64,000 bases of DNA from Cymodocea nodosa. Lineage: Eukaryota; Streptophyta; Magnoliopsida; Alismatales; Cymodoceaceae. The stretch covers positions 5,843,001-5,907,000 of the forward strand of contig CM072340.1 in NCBI GenBank assembly GCA_036874045.1, given 5' to 3'. Numbering within the stretch: the stretch's first letter is position 1; the number at the start of each line of letters is the position of its first letter. The position numbers and the translations under genes are program-made. The notes under the pieces were generated by a model. That model saw only the letters and a list, made by a program, of their open reading frames with translations. It did no database searches and was not told where the DNA came from. Below are positions 26,501 through 41,500 of this stretch, one piece after another.

Positions 26501-29500
26501 TAAATAATGGTTAATTACATAATATTTAGTTTATCATATGAGAATTAAGTCATTATGTTATAATTACACTGTTATATGTTTTAATGAAAGAATCTGTATA
26601 ATTTCAAGGAATTAGTGTTAATTAAGTACATTTCTGAACTATCGGTGAGTTACAAACTTTTTAATTCTTAAGTATCTGAATTGTCTGTTATTTCAGAGAG
26701 TTATATTTCATGTACCAGACAGTTATGTTTTAAACGCTAAAAGAATATTTTATTATTTCTTGGAGTACACGTGTTGAAATCTCAATGCATGACTTAAAGT
26801 GGATTTTCGGTAAGTTATCTGGTAATTATCCGAAATTTGTCTAAGCATCAGATAGTTAAGGTTTGTAAGTATTCGAAACATCTAAACTCGTTAAGTTAGA
26901 ATTATGTATGTGTTGAATTTAAATATTTTACTATATCATGTGAATTGTACATGTTGAACTCGAACAGTTAACATAACTATACGCATTGAGTTACTTAAAT
27001 ATATTCTAAGGTAATGCGTTGTGTTAGTGTTATAAGCTTATAAGTATTTCTTTATTGCTTGTGTTTTATAGTTAAATCAATGAAGTCAGTTCGTTGAGTT
27101 ACACTAATTTTACGGACCAGTTATTTTCTAACATGCCACTGTAGTAGTTGTAGAAATAGGAAATACGAAGGAAAGTCACGATTGCACGTATTACGTAGGA
27201 ATTAACTCATGGAATGAAGAGGAAATCACCATCGTTGATATGAATGAAGGAAATCTAACTGATCATTTAAGCAAAAACAGTTACTACTAAAAGAAATATA
27301 AAAGAAGAGGAGAAAGACGAAGAAAGTGTGTGGGTGGAGGATCGTGCTAATTGCAAGAAGTGTTGGAAGTTCTCTGAAGCTTCACAACACCATCAAAATC
27401 ACCATTGGAGGTTTGTAAGGATATTTTCAGATGTCGAGTTGATTTTGAGCCAAACACGGTGACTAACAATCATTGTGAGGAGTGATCGCGTCATAGGAAG
27501 GGAAACCATTTTCACCAAGTACCGACTCATATCTTAGGAGATCGTAAAACTTCTAGTCTTGATTTTAGGTTGATGCTAGTATATTGAAAAGGAGATCAAC
27601 TTACAAGTCTTGATTTGTGATTCTACAAGGAGAGGAGGCAAAATTATAAGTGATTAAATTTTCAGTGGTGTAATTGCGTTGCATATAGTGAGAGAAGTTT
27701 TTACTGTCGATAGAGATTTTTACATTCCACCTTTCGCTCATCTTCAAAAACATATTAAAACAAAAATACTAAAAAAATAACTCATTATCTATGTTTACAT
27801 TTATTATTAAAATGTTGTATTGTTTGTTTTGTATTATGATTAATGTCATCATTGTCAGTATTGTGAATGTTTTATGTTTGTTTGATTCAGAAAATAGAAA
27901 ATAATTTTATTGTTTACTGAAATTGATTCGTCTAGGATACTTAAAGATCTTAATGGTTACTGTTTGAAATATCTGAATGTTAGTGTTACTTAATGATAAA
28001 TATCAGATTAAATAACATTACAAAACTTAATTGATGTTATTTACATTTTATGGAACTGCCCAATGGATGACCAAATTCCTCTGTGAATAGCAGTATTTAA
28101 ATAGAAAGGTAAGCTCGTGGAGTTAACTTAAGTCCATGAGGTTAGTTTGTTGAGTTAACCATAACTCTACGAATTAAGTCGGTTGAGTTAACTGTAATTC
28201 AACGAAGTGTTTAACTGAATACATATAAACTCCAATATAAAAATCGAAATAGTACATAATTCTTACTCAATCTTTATAAGATCGATCTGTACTTGCATAC
28301 AAGTACAATATACACTGTGCACTTACAGTTAAAAATATAAATTGGACTTAATATCTAATTTGTGTGAAAAGTTGTTTGTTTAATTTTAAAATAATTTATT
28401 AATATAAGCATAAAAACAAATCAAATAAGTTTTTCAACCTAAACATTGACTGATGAAGATGTTTTCCACAAGCTCTCTATGTAGAAAAGTTGTTTTGACA
28501 TCCATTTGCTTCAACTCCAAGTCTTGATGTGCAACAAGGGCAAAGACACAAATTGAAGTATGGTGAGAAAACTTCATTATAGTCTATGTCCTCCCTTGGA
28601 GAGTACTCTTTTGCTACCAATCTTGTCTTGAACATTGTTCCAACATACTCTTAAGTCTCAATTTTCTTCTTGAATTTCCACTTGGAGTGAATAATTATTT
28701 TTCCTGATGGTAATATCAGAAGATCCCATGTTTGATTTTGATAGAGAGATTCCATGTCCTCTTTCATGGTTGCCATCTAGTTTCCAACTTCCTTGTATGA
28801 TATGACTTCATGAAAAGTAGTTGGTTCAACTGCTTCAATCTCCTTGGCAACAGTGAGAGCACAAGCAACTATCTTATAATATCCATACCTCCTTAGAGGA
28901 ATGGTAGATCCTCTAGGTTTATCTAGGGTAACACTTTTGTATTGCTAAGTTGTTCCAATTTTGTGGATTGTTCACCTGGATCCTAATCCGAAGGAGTTTT
29001 TTCTCTTGATTTCTAATGTGAAGATACATCAAACTCCACCTCCTTGTTCAGTCCCTAATTTTCAACAACATTTTCTTGTTTTTCAAGGCCTTGTTTGTCA
29101 ACAAAAACATTTTTGACTCGTTGAAGGTGACATTCTTGCTAAGAATCACCTTATGAGCACTAAGGGACCAAATTCTATACCCCTTCTCTATAACCCACAA
29201 ACATTCCTCTCTTAGCTCTCGGATTTAATTTACCATCATTTATATGATAGTAAACCTCACACCCAAAGTCTTTAAGATTTAAATAATTTGTAGATTTACC
29301 TGTCTAGAGCTCATATGGTATCCTCTCTTGAATGATACTTGATGGACTCTTGTTTATAAGAAAACAGGCTGTATGAATAGCCTCAACCCAAAATGATTTA
29401 GGAACTTCAGCATTTGAAATAAGACATCGAGTCTTTTCCAAAAGAGTCCTATTCATTCTCTTTTCTATTCTATTTTGTTAAGAGGTCTCTTGAACTATTT

Positions 29501-32500
29501 TGTGCCTAGCAATACCAGAATTCTTGCAAAAATCATTAAATTTAGTGGAACAGAATTGTAACCCATTATCAATATGCAACTTAACTTTTCTTTAAGCTTG
29601 ATTTTTCATAAGAATTTTCCACTCCTTAAACTTGGTGAAGTCATCACTCTTGTGCTGCATTAAGAAAATCCAAGTCATCCTAAAATAATCATCGATTATG
29701 AATAGGAAATACCTTGACCCTCCAATGGAAATTGTTATGCAAAAGAGAGTAGGAAGAAGAGATGGAGAGCATGCAAACACAAGGTTTTTATGTAGTTCCC
29801 TTTTTGGGTACGTCCATGGGATTAAGAGAGGGAGTGATACACTATCTAAGGGAATAGATACAAAAAATAAGGGCTTAAAACAAACGCCCAAGACCCATAA
29901 GCTTATATAGTTTAGAGGATCATGTCTAAAAGACCAAAATGCCTTTATACAAATTATATATATATTCAAGACATATATTAACAAATCTCTATCTTGTCTT
30001 GAATACAACCTCCACCTTCAGCAAAACTCCTCATCCAAAGACCCGTAAGGGTCAGGCATAAGCATAAATATTGAGCAGGTCTAAACAATACTTGAACTTG
30101 CTCTTAATGATTCTCTTTGTAAACATATCGGCTAGATTTTCTTTAGTGTTAATATTCAAAATCTTGATCCTATTTTCTAACCGAAGAAAATGATATCTAA
30201 CATTAATATGCTTTGTACGATCATGAAACACATTGTCTTTAATCAGATAAATGATGCTAAGACTATCACAGAATATGTTTGCTTTTTGGTGGTGCAAACT
30301 AAGGTCTCCTAGCAACCCTTTAAGCTAAATTCCTTCTTTTGTTGCTTCTGTCATAGTCATGTATTCAACCTCGATGGTAGACAAAGATACAATTGGTTGA
30401 AGTGTAGACTTCCAACTAACAACAGAATCTACAATAGTAAAGATAACCTGTTAAGGATCTTTTTTGATCATCTCCTATAAAGTCTGAATCAGAGTAACCA
30501 ACCATAGTGCAACTATTCTTCACACTAAAAATTAGACCAATATTAGATGTTCCTTTTAAATATTTGAAAATTCTTTTCATAGCTTGCCAATGGTCCTTTC
30601 TTGGATTGACCATAAATCTGCTAACAACACTAAGTGGATAAGCAAGATTTGGTTGAGTGCATACCATGGCGTACATTAAACTTCCAATGGTCTGTAAGGA
30701 ACACACTTCATGTAATCTTTTCTCAAATTAAGACTGTGGCGCTATAGCAGAAGATAAGTGTAAGTTCCTGTCATAAGGAGTACTAATGACTTTGCTAGAA
30801 GTCATCCCAAACTTGAACAAAATCTTCTCAACGTAGCTATGTTGATGGAGAAATAATTTTCCAACGCTTTTATCACGGTGTATCTCCATCTCAAGTATTT
30901 TACTAGTTGCTCCAAGATTCTTCGTATCAAATTTTGATTTCAAAGTTTCTTTCATCTCTTGTATAACATGTATATCTTGAGCAATTATGATATCAACATA
31001 TAAGAGGAGATATATGTGTGTATCATCTAGTTTTCTAATATACACACATGAATCAGAAGAGCTGCGAGTAAAACCAACTTTGGTTATAAAGGTATCAAAT
31101 CTTTTATATCACTATCTAGGAGATTGCTTAAGTCCATACAAAGACTTCTTAAGCTTACAAACTAAATCTGATTTTCCCTTTCCCACAAAATCTATTGGCT
31201 GTTCCATCCATATTTCTTCATCAAGATCACCATGTAAGAAGATTGTTTTCATATCTAACTGTTCCAATTCTAAGTTCTTTGTTGCAACAATTACCAAAAG
31301 AAATCTAATAGACGTGTGTCTGACCACTAGTGCAAAAACCTCATTGTAATCCACACATTCTTGTTGAAAATAGCCTTTTGCAACAAGTCTTACCTTGTAT
31401 TGTACTTTTTGGTTGCCTTGTGTTCCAATCAACAACATTTTTGCTTTGAGGGCGCTTTACCAAATCCTATGTCTGATTCTTTTGAAAGGATTGAAGCTCT
31501 TCCTACATGGCTGTCACCCAATGAGTAGCATTTGAATTCTTTATAGCAACATCATAGGTTGTCAGGTCAGAATCTTCCTCAACCTCATTTGCTACCTATA
31601 AAGTATAAACAATCATGTTGTTATATCTATACCTTTGAAAAGGTTGAACATCCCTCTTAGGACGATCCTTAATAATACATCTCTGTTCTGTTTCTTCCAT
31701 AGTAGGTTCCTTATGGTGATCAACTAATTTTAAAGGTTGACTTGAACTTGTACTAGGTTGTTCACTGTTAATTGGCTGCAGTATCTTAAACTCTACCTAT
31801 TTTGGAGCACTAGGAACTTTTGAATCATCAACTTTATCATTTTTCAACATGAGATGCTTCTCATCAAATGTAACATTACGGCTATATATCACTTTCTTAG
31901 ATGTTAAGTCAAAAATTCTGTATCTTTTTACCTCAATTCTATAGCCACAAAGATGCATTTCTTTACTCTTGGCTCTAATTTATCATTGTTTACATGATAA
32001 TAGGCAGGACATCCAAATATCTTGAGTTTGGAATAATTTGCAATTTTTCTTGACCATACTTCATATGGGATCTTGTCCCTAGTAGTACTAGATGGTAATT
32101 TATTAATAAGATAAGAGGCTGTGCTAATTGCCTCTGCTCAAAAGCTTTTGCTCAAATTAGCATGAGAGAGTATGGACCTAGCTCTCTCTAGGAGGGTTTG
32201 GTTGAGGCATTCGATCACTCAATTTTGCTGTGGAGTACCTCTAATCGTATGATGCCTTGTTATTCCAGCATCCTTACAAAACTCTTCAAATTCAATAGAA
32301 CAAAATTCTAACCTATTGTCAGTTCTTAGGTATTTAACATTTTTGTCAGTCTGATTTTCAACCATGGCTTTCCATTGCTTAAAATTTTTTAAGTCTTCAT
32401 TTTTATGCTTCATAATGAAGATCCATGTCACACGTGAAAAGTCATCTACAATAAATAAGAAGTATCTTAAGTTGGCTAGAGAGGGCTATTGGGATGGTCT

Positions 32501-35500
32501 CCAACAATCAACATGGACATAGTCCAAAACTCTTCTGGTGGTGTGCTTTCTTTTGCCAAACTGCATACGTTTCTGTTTTCCAAAAATGCAATGTTTACAT
32601 AAGTCTATATCAACAAATTTGTGCCATTCCAATCTACCCAAACTATCAAGTGTCTACATTTTCCTCTGCCCCAAGTGTCCCATCTTGGAATGTCAAACTA
32701 CAGAAGTAGACTACTGATCATCACTAGTAGTTGCGGTAGTTGAACCAACAATAGGAGAATATTGTAGGATGTACAAAGGTCCATCTTTAACTCCTTTCAT
32801 GACTATCATGGAGTCTTTCAAGACCTGGAGTTTTCCTCCTCCACTTGTATACTTGTACCCCTTTGAATCAAGTGTCATTAAAGAGATCAAGCTCTTGCCT
32901 AACTTGGACACATGCTAAACATCCTTAAGAATTTTCATTGTATCATCTTGCATTTTGAATTTTATTGAGCTAATGCCAGCTCTGTTGCAAACATTATTGT
33001 TTTACAAAGTCACCATCCAGCTCATAGGTGTAAAAATACTCTCGATTGAGAGTCATGTGGTGTAATGCACTAGAGTCCATGATCCAAGACTGATCTGAGT
33101 AGGCATTGCATGACACTGTTAAAGAGAAGTCATAAGTTGACGTTGAATCTACCTTTTCTGTCACGACTACACTTCCCTTATATTTCAACTTTGGGCAATT
33201 TGCTTTTTAATGCTCATTTTCTTTACAATAGTTGCAAGTGTTTTTGGAGTACTTTTCCTTAGACTTCTGCCTCTATACTTGTTATCCTTCTTATTCTGAT
33301 GTCCCTTAGACTTTGCATGATGCATTGACAAGTTAGAACTACTTACATCACTGTTGTCATGAGTCACCATATGCCTTAATTCTTTAGAATGAAGGTTTGA
33401 TTTCATCTCCTCTAGAGTGATGGTGTCTCTACCTACCACAAAGGACTGTACAAAGTTCTCAAAAGAGAGAGGAAGTGATACCAACAAGATGAGGACGATA
33501 TCTTCATCCTCCACTGCGACACTAATATTCTTTAACTCTATGAGGATGGTGTTGAGTTGGTCTAAATGTTGTTTTAATGGTGTCTCCTCATTCATTTTTA
33601 AAGAAAACAACCTATGCTTCAAGAGTAACTTGTTGGTGAGGGACTTTGTCATATAAAGGGTCTCCAACTTATTTTAGAGACTAGAAATAGTTGTTTCATC
33701 TACAACCTTAATAATAACTTCATTTGACAGACATTAAGATTGTGGAATGTACCTTTTCCTCCTGTGATTCAAATTCTATAGACTATATCAAGGGTTGACT
33801 TCTTATTGAGAGGAGCCTAAATGCCTTGCTATTTTAGTAAGACTTTTATTTTTATTTGCTAGATTGAAATTGTTCTTACCATTAAATTTCTCAACCTTCA
33901 AAGCTAATGAAGCCATCTAAAATTTTGAAATCTCCTAACAAAAAATTCTAACAAATACAAACAGTCCTTTAATTGATTCTAACAATTAAACTCAAACAAA
34001 CAGCAGCCACAAACTAGAAAACCGATGCCCTAAGCTGATTTCAAGATCAAAAATTTGCAAAAGGAAATCTTACCACCTAAAACACAATTGAGGGACGTCC
34101 GAAGGAGAAGGAACAACAGTTGTAGTGTTGTTTCCTTCACTTCAAAGCTACAAACAACAACTAAGGTTTGAAAATGAGCTCCAAGCACAATTCTTCCATA
34201 GATGGAAGGAGACCTCGGACTGGCAGTAAATAGACGGACTTCCAGCGAGCTAGGGGCATGTATGGCAAGACTAATGACAACAATAGATGGGTTTCTAACG
34301 AGGACATGAGTTGGTAGGGCATGCGGCTAGGGCATGATTGGTCTGACGCAACAACAAATACAATTTTGGTAGATTGACAGGTGTTGGATGAACGCGTTTA
34401 GTGAGTTGCGACCTCCTCCGTGTAGACGGCTTTCGGGAAGTTCTCATGCATGGACTGAGTTCCCATGCATGTGATATAGTCTCCTTCGAGCTACTTACAT
34501 GGATGGTAGACCTTCGATAGATGAGCGGGCAGAGAACAGGCAGACGACTTGCACACTCTTTTCTTTTTCTCTCAAACCCTAGGTTCTACAACCTATCTTT
34601 GATACTAGTTTGTTATGCAAAAGAGAGTAGGAAGAAGAGATGGGGAGCATGCAAACACAAAGTTTTTATGTGATTCCTCTTTTGGGTACGTCCACGGGAT
34701 GAAGAGAGGGAGTGATTTACTATCTAGGAGAAGGGATACAAAACTTAAGAGCTTAAAATAAATGCTCAAGACCCATAAGCTTCTATAACTTAGAGGGTCA
34801 TGTTTAAAGGACCAAAATGCCCTTATACAAATTATATATATATTCAAGACATATCAATAGAAATTTCTTTGGATAAACCTCAGCAGTTGGCATGAATATA
34901 ATCTAGAGTTTTTTTGGTGTAGTGTTCAGCTTTGTTAAAAGGAGTCTTCTTTTGCTTTCTATATACATAATGCTTGTAGAATTCAAGTCCTTTAAACTTG
35001 AAATTTCCCAACAATCCCTGTTTGCTCAATTTTTTAAGATCCCTCCCATTGAGATGTGTCATCCTCATGTTTCATAACAGATCTGAATTTTCAGATGTTG
35101 CTATCAAGGAGGAAGTTGTGGTAGTAGCACCATCTAGAAATGTATAGAGGGCCCTTTTTGATGCCCTTCATCATGATTTGAGCACCTTGAAGAACCTTTA
35201 AATCTCTCCCTCCTTCTTGAAAGGTAAAACCTTTATTATCCAGAGTCATGAGAGAAATTAAATTTTTCCCTAGAATGGGGATATGACACACATCAGTTAG
35301 GGGTTTGATGTTGCCATCATGTGTCTTGATATGAACAGTGCCGACCCCATTGATCTTGTATATAACATTGTTAGCCATAGATACATTTCCACCATCAAAG
35401 GATTTATACTCGGTAAACCACTCCTTGTAAGGGCACATGTGGTGATGCCCTTGAGTCTAAAATCCAGTCCTTTAAAGGACATGAAGATTCAGATATAGTG

Positions 35501-38500
35501 AAAGTTACATCCTTCTCAGAAGAAGAATCATCTTTGGCAATAGAAGTCACAAATAACTTTGCCGTTTTCTTAGGACCCTTAGCCTTCTAGTGACTAGACT
35601 CCTTACAGTAATTGCATATTTCCTTAGGGTTTGGCTTTTTCTCCTTATTTGTACCTTTCTTCTTTCCCTTTTTATCTCCCTTTTCAAGCATTCCTTTTTC
35701 TTTCCCACTACTTGTCATAGACAAATCAGAAGCAGAGGTGTCTTCTCCATTATTTGTTGCCATGTGCCTCAATTCTCTTGCATGAAGGTAGACCCTAACT
35801 TCCTCTAGAGAAATTGTATCCTTTCCAATAACAAAGGATTGGACAAAATTTTCAAAGGATTGAGGAAGAGAGACTAATAGAAGTAAAACATCTTCATGTT
35901 CTATTTTGACATCTATATTTCTTAATTCCATCAACAAAGTATTTAACTGATCAAGGTGGTATTTTAGGGATGTATCTTCATTTATTCTAAGAGAGAACAA
36001 ATGTTGCTTCAAGAGCAACTTGTTAGTTAAGGATTTGGTCATGTAAAGGTTCTCCAACTTCATCCAAAGACCAACGACTGATTCTTCATCTGCCACTTTT
36101 ATGATGACCTCATTTCTAAGACAGAGGAGGATAGTTGAGTGGGTATTCTCTTCCTGAATAGCAAGATCAACTTCTTCAACTCCATCTAGATGAGTCTTCA
36201 TCAATGGAACCCAAATCCCTTATTGCTTCAAGAGTGCACGCATCTTGATCTGCCATAAATTGAAACTATTCTTTCTAGTGAATTTATCCACCTTGATGGT
36301 GTGGGAAGACATAGTTTTGGGTAGATAATAAACCAGACCAATGTAGGGATATAATTTCAGGTGAGGCAAGGGAAGAAAATAGAGGATTAAGCTCTGAAAC
36401 CTGGCTTTGATACCAGTTGTAAAGTTTTAAGGTTTAAATATGAGAATAGAGGAAGACTTTGGAAGAATTAGAGAGGAGGAGAGAAGAGGAGAATACACAA
36501 CAATTACGTGGTTACTCAAAATAGGGTTACGTCTACGGGGCAACAACAATACACCTTTTATTCCACTATCAATAGAGTATTTACAGATAGTAGAGGCAAA
36601 GGAAATTACAACTCAGATGTTCTCTTACCTATACTAGCCACAATAGGCCAGCCATTATATAGAATTTTAGATGACCATTGAGTTGCCTAATTGCAATAAA
36701 TGCAATGAATGAATGGGCAGAATTTGAACAGCCTCATCTAGTAACAGAAAGACAAGAGGCCAATAGTCTCTACCCGTTTAATCCCACAGTTGTCACAAGA
36801 ATTAAATAGGAATTATGTCAACCAAATTACAAGATGATATGTTATTTTGCAATAATGGTATGTCATTTATGAACCAATGAAAAATTGTTGGTTTGTCCTC
36901 TAGAATGGTATTCCTAGATTGGTAAATGGTGTACTATTTCCTAACAAATGGTACTTTGGTCTTAAAATTGGTATGGTAATCTAGGTCCAATGTGTAACTA
37001 TACCTAGAAATTAATACTTTGTTTTATAGAAATGATATGTTAATTCTATGGTAGTGAAATTTCTAAGTAAATGTATCAATATGTTCTTTTGATCATAGTT
37101 TCAAATATTGATCTGTATTGGTGAAAAATTGTCGATATGGTTTGGACGTTGAAAACGACGATCCTAAAACATGATGTATTTTGGAGAATACATTGGATTG
37201 TACAATTTTTCATGTAGGATTTTTCATGTAGGATTAGTGTGAAATTGATGAATCTAATGACATTTCTTAGTTTTTCACTTCTTGGAGGCCAGATTAATCA
37301 ATCCATCATAAGGATCAATCGATCTATATAATATGGAAGTCATTGGCCGATTGGTTCTATGTTTTCACAGTTTCGTTGAGTTAGCAATAGAACATGGAAG
37401 TCATTGTTTGCCATTCGTTGACTCTATGTAGTCTTGATTCTTGAGGCATTTGTGACTTTGGAGCTTGGGCAATTGAGGTTCTTCATGGAAACCTCTTAGG
37501 ATTTTCAAACTTGATTTAGATGGTCAAGATAGAGGAGGATGTAGGAGGGAGGTGGTGAAGCATGTAAGAGATGAAGGTGAAAGAAAAAAATAGAGAAAAT
37601 GAAAAAGAAAGTAAAAGAGAAGGGGAAGAAAAAGAGAAAAAAGTTTAAAAAAGGAAAAAATAAAAAAAAGTTAAATTTGACCGTTGATGTGAAAAAAGTT
37701 TTAAAAATAAAAAAGCTAGATTTTACCATTGATGTGAAAAAATTTTAAAAAATGGAAAAATACAAATTGTATTTCACATCAAAGGGGTCCTTTCTTTTTT
37801 ATAGAGGAGATTTGAAACTCTTAAAATTCATGTGAATTCTTTAAATATCATGTAAATCAAGGAGAAGGATCCTACACGTGAAGGGAAATAAGGTAAAGAG
37901 ACAACCATTTCCTTTATGTAAAGGGAAAGGATTCCTTCTTCCTAAAGGAGATTCCCTCTCCAATTTTCTTAGTTTTTTATACCATTCTTGAAGGAGTCTC
38001 TTGCCTTTACATTTTAAGATGAAAGTGAAAAGAAAAATTATAGAGTTTAATTAAACTTTTGGAGAGTTGAAGAGTTTCTAATAAAATGACACTTTTTCAA
38101 AGGAAATATGCACTTTATTTGCTAAAAGAAACAGATCTCTAAGGGTGCAAATTAGAATAGACCTTAATAGAAGCCAATCCTCCCTTTTGGGACACTACGT
38201 TTGAGCTCTTTAAGGATGTTGGATTGTATCAAGGGTTAATTGAGAAATTGATTTACTTTAGTGTAACCTAACTAGATATTTCCTTTGTTGTTGGACTTTT
38301 AAGTCAATTTATGAAAAAGCCTAAAATGGTTCATTAGAATGAAGCCTTAAGAGTTGTAGTTTATATTAAAAGTTGTCTAGGGAAAGCGTTAATATACTCC
38401 AAAAATGAGTACTAAAATATTTGTGCTTATTAGACTTTAGGTATGTTGGTGATAGGGTAGATAGATGGTTTACTTTAGGTTATTATACTTATGTAAGTGG

Positions 38501-41500
38501 TAATTTTGTGACATAATAGAACAAGAATCAAAATGTTATCTTCAAACATAATATAGAAGCAAGTATATTAAAAGTTGTTTAGGGAAAGCATTAATATACT
38601 ACAAGAATGAGTACTTAAATATTTGCACTTAGACTTTAGGTATGTTGGTGATAGGGTAGATAGAAGGTTTACTTCAACTAATTGGACTTATATGAGTGGT
38701 AATTTTGTGACATAAAAGAATAAGAAACAAAATGTTATCTTTAAACATAGTATAGAAGTAGAGTATAGATTTATGTCATAGACAATAAGTGAATTAGTAT
38801 GGTTAAAGTCTCTTTTGACAAAGTTAGGGATTTAGGTCTTAATTTCAATGATTGTGCATTACGACAATTAAATTGCTATATACATAACAAATAATGATAC
38901 ATTTCATAAATGAACAAAACACATTAAGGTAGCTTGTTATTATGTTTGTGAGTTTGTAGAAAGAGAAGTTATTGGAATACCATATACTCGATCATCCCAA
39001 TAATTTGTAGTATCTTCACTAAGGGGCTAAGTGTGGGTGTGTTGAAAGATTTCTGTAACAAGTTGGAACTATTCAATTTGTACTTTCTAGCTTGTTTGTT
39101 TAATAAATTTTGCATTTTCCAAGGGACGCCTCTCTTTATCTCAAAGGAAATATGCACTTGATCTTTTGAAAGAAACAAATCTTAAGGGTTGCAAACCTGA
39201 AAACACTCCTATTGAGCCTAACCACTTCTTTTGGGAGGAGAGCACTCCTTTGTATGATCAACTAGGACAATATAGAACGCTCATTGGGAAACTCATTTAT
39301 TTAAGTGTCACTAGACTTGATATTTCCTATGTTGTTAATCTTTTTAGTCAGTTTATATATGCTCCACATGAGATTCATTGGTAGGGAGTAATTTAGGTCT
39401 TATCTTACATAAAGAAGGCTCTTGGAAAAGGTCTTCTATATGTGAAGCATGGACAGTTATAGATTAAGGGTTTTGCCAATGCTAGATATGTTGGAGATCA
39501 GTTTGATAGAAAATCTACTTTTGGTTATCTAACCTTTCTTGGAGGAAATCTAGTTACTTGGAGTAGCAAGAAATAGAGCGTTGTCTCAAAGTCTAGTACT
39601 AAAGCTGAGTATCAGGCCATATCTAATGCTACATCTGAACTCATTTGATTAAAAGCCTTGATGCAAGAGTTGGGGTTGGTGGATGTGGTCCTATACCTCT
39701 ATATTGTGATAATCAAATTGCCATATACATTGCTAGTAATCCTACGTTTTATGAAAGGACCAAACATGTAGAGATCGACTGTCACCTCATTCGATACAAT
39801 GTTTTAAGAAGGGTCATATCCACTCTTTTTACTCACATTGAAGATTAACTAGCAGATGTTCTAACGAAAGGTCTTAGTGTAAGTGTGTTTGAAAAATTTT
39901 GTAACAAGTTGAACCTATTAGATATCTATAGTTCAACTTGAGGGGGAGTGTTAGTTTTGGTGTACCCTTTTGTGGATCCATTTACTTGTAAATGGATATC
40001 CATTTAATGTAAGGTATATTTACCCATCTGTTATTCAATGGAAAATAGATTTCCTTCTTTCTTTTCAATTAACATAATGATAGTTTATCTCTATATGCTT
40101 ATTACATTCATGAAAAGTTTAATTCTTTACAATGTGTAACTACTTGATTATCATAATACATAGACATTAGTTCTTAAATTTGCATTCCATGTTACCTCAC
40201 AAGTAGTTTGTGCCATTGTTCTATACTCTACTTCAATAATGGAAAGTGAAACAACATTTTACTTTTTACTACATTATGTGACTAGATTCTCCTTACATAG
40301 GTATAATAGTTAGAAGTAGAATTTTTGTCGCCTCTATCATCTTTATAACTAAAATCTAAATAGGTTTCTATCTTTAGATGTCCAATAGCCTTGTAGAGGA
40401 GCCCCTTACCTAGTGTGTCTTTAATATAAGCAAGTACTTGTTGTGTACCTATTTGATGCATCTTTTTTAGTTTATGCATAAATTGACTTAATAAATCTAT
40501 AAAAGAGGTAATGCCAGGTCTCGTAACAATAAGATATATTAAGTTTCCAATCTTGTACTAATTAAAATTATCTAATTTCTTAGATGAATCTCAAAATAGT
40601 AGATTTGACTTTATGGGAGAAGGTTTGGGTTTGCACCTAAGACAAATTATTTCATCAAATTGATCTATAACCTACTTACATTGAGATAACACCATCTTTT
40701 CTTTTGAGTATGCAAATTTAATTCTTAAGAAGTAGTTTGATATGTCTGTCTTTTGTAGCAAAGAATATTTAAAAGTATTGCTTGTTTTTTACAATTTCTG
40801 TTGCATCACTACTATTAAGAAGAATATCATCAATATAAATTATTAGTATAATAATCTAATGTTTGTTTTCAAGTAAATACAATGATCCATGGTACAATGT
40901 TGAAAATTGCTATTAATTATGACTTGGATGAATTTGGCGAAACACACTTTTGGACATTAGTTAAGATCATAGATGACCTTTAACTTGCATAACAAATTCT
41001 CCTTATGTTTGTAACAAATAATCTTTGAATGTATTGCTTGGTTTTTACAATTTCTATTGCATCACTATTGGTAGGAAGAAATCATTAGCATAAACTTTCA
41101 ACACGTTGAATGTTTGTTTTCTTTAGGAAAATAAAATGATCCATGACACTTGAAAATCACCATTGATCATGACTTGGATAAATTTGTCAAACCATGCCTT
41201 TAGACTTTATTTAAGACCATAGATGACCTTTTTTAACTTTCATAATAAATTCTCTTATTGAGTAATATATCCAAGATGTTACTTTAAGTAAACCTGTTCA
41301 ATGAAGTTACCATAAAGAAAAATATTTTTGACATCAAGTTGATAGAGTTTTTATTGATAATTGACTATAATTGATAGAAGCATATAGATATAATTGAATT
41401 TTGAAATTGATGAGAAAGTCTCTACATAATTAATTCTATAGGTCTGAGTAAAACTACTAGCTATAAGTCAAGTTTTATACTTGTCAATAGACCTATCTAG

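Larger units (their letters stand above)
29733..34859 (-). mobile_element. Ty1/copia element (inner) inserted in the outer copia integrase
   Basis: LTRs 29733-29983 and 34611-34859 (TGTTATGCAAAAGAGAG; ends AACA and AATA), perfect target duplication GAAAT (29728-29732 and 34860-34864). About 5.1 kb, same orientation and related lineage to its host: both gags share SLTNKLLLK and [14 protein letters not shown] patterns. All frames are broken. Confidence 0.94.
24838..36831 (-). mobile_element. Ty1/copia element (outer), split by two later insertions
   Basis: LTRs 24838-25245 and 36418-36831 (TGTAAAGTTTTAA to CAAATTACA), target duplication AAATG (24833-24837) and AGATG (36832-36836), one mismatch. 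It reads on the - strand from the primer site at 36415. Removing the solo LTR (26467-28445) and the inner copia (29733-34859) with one TSD copy each leaves about 4.9 kb, normal for such a copia. Gag and RT text suggest the Tork lineage (inference). Confidence 0.92.

Noticed and set aside
26467..28445. DNA transposon with TGTTTA terminal inverted repeat
   Set aside because: TGTTTA...TAAACA with a 5-base duplication, plus the same unit next to primer-site and polypurine signals at 58216 and 55429, shows it is an LTR.
37505..37729. Phenylalanine-rich frame on -
   Set aside because: Complement of a GA/A-rich low-complexity run.
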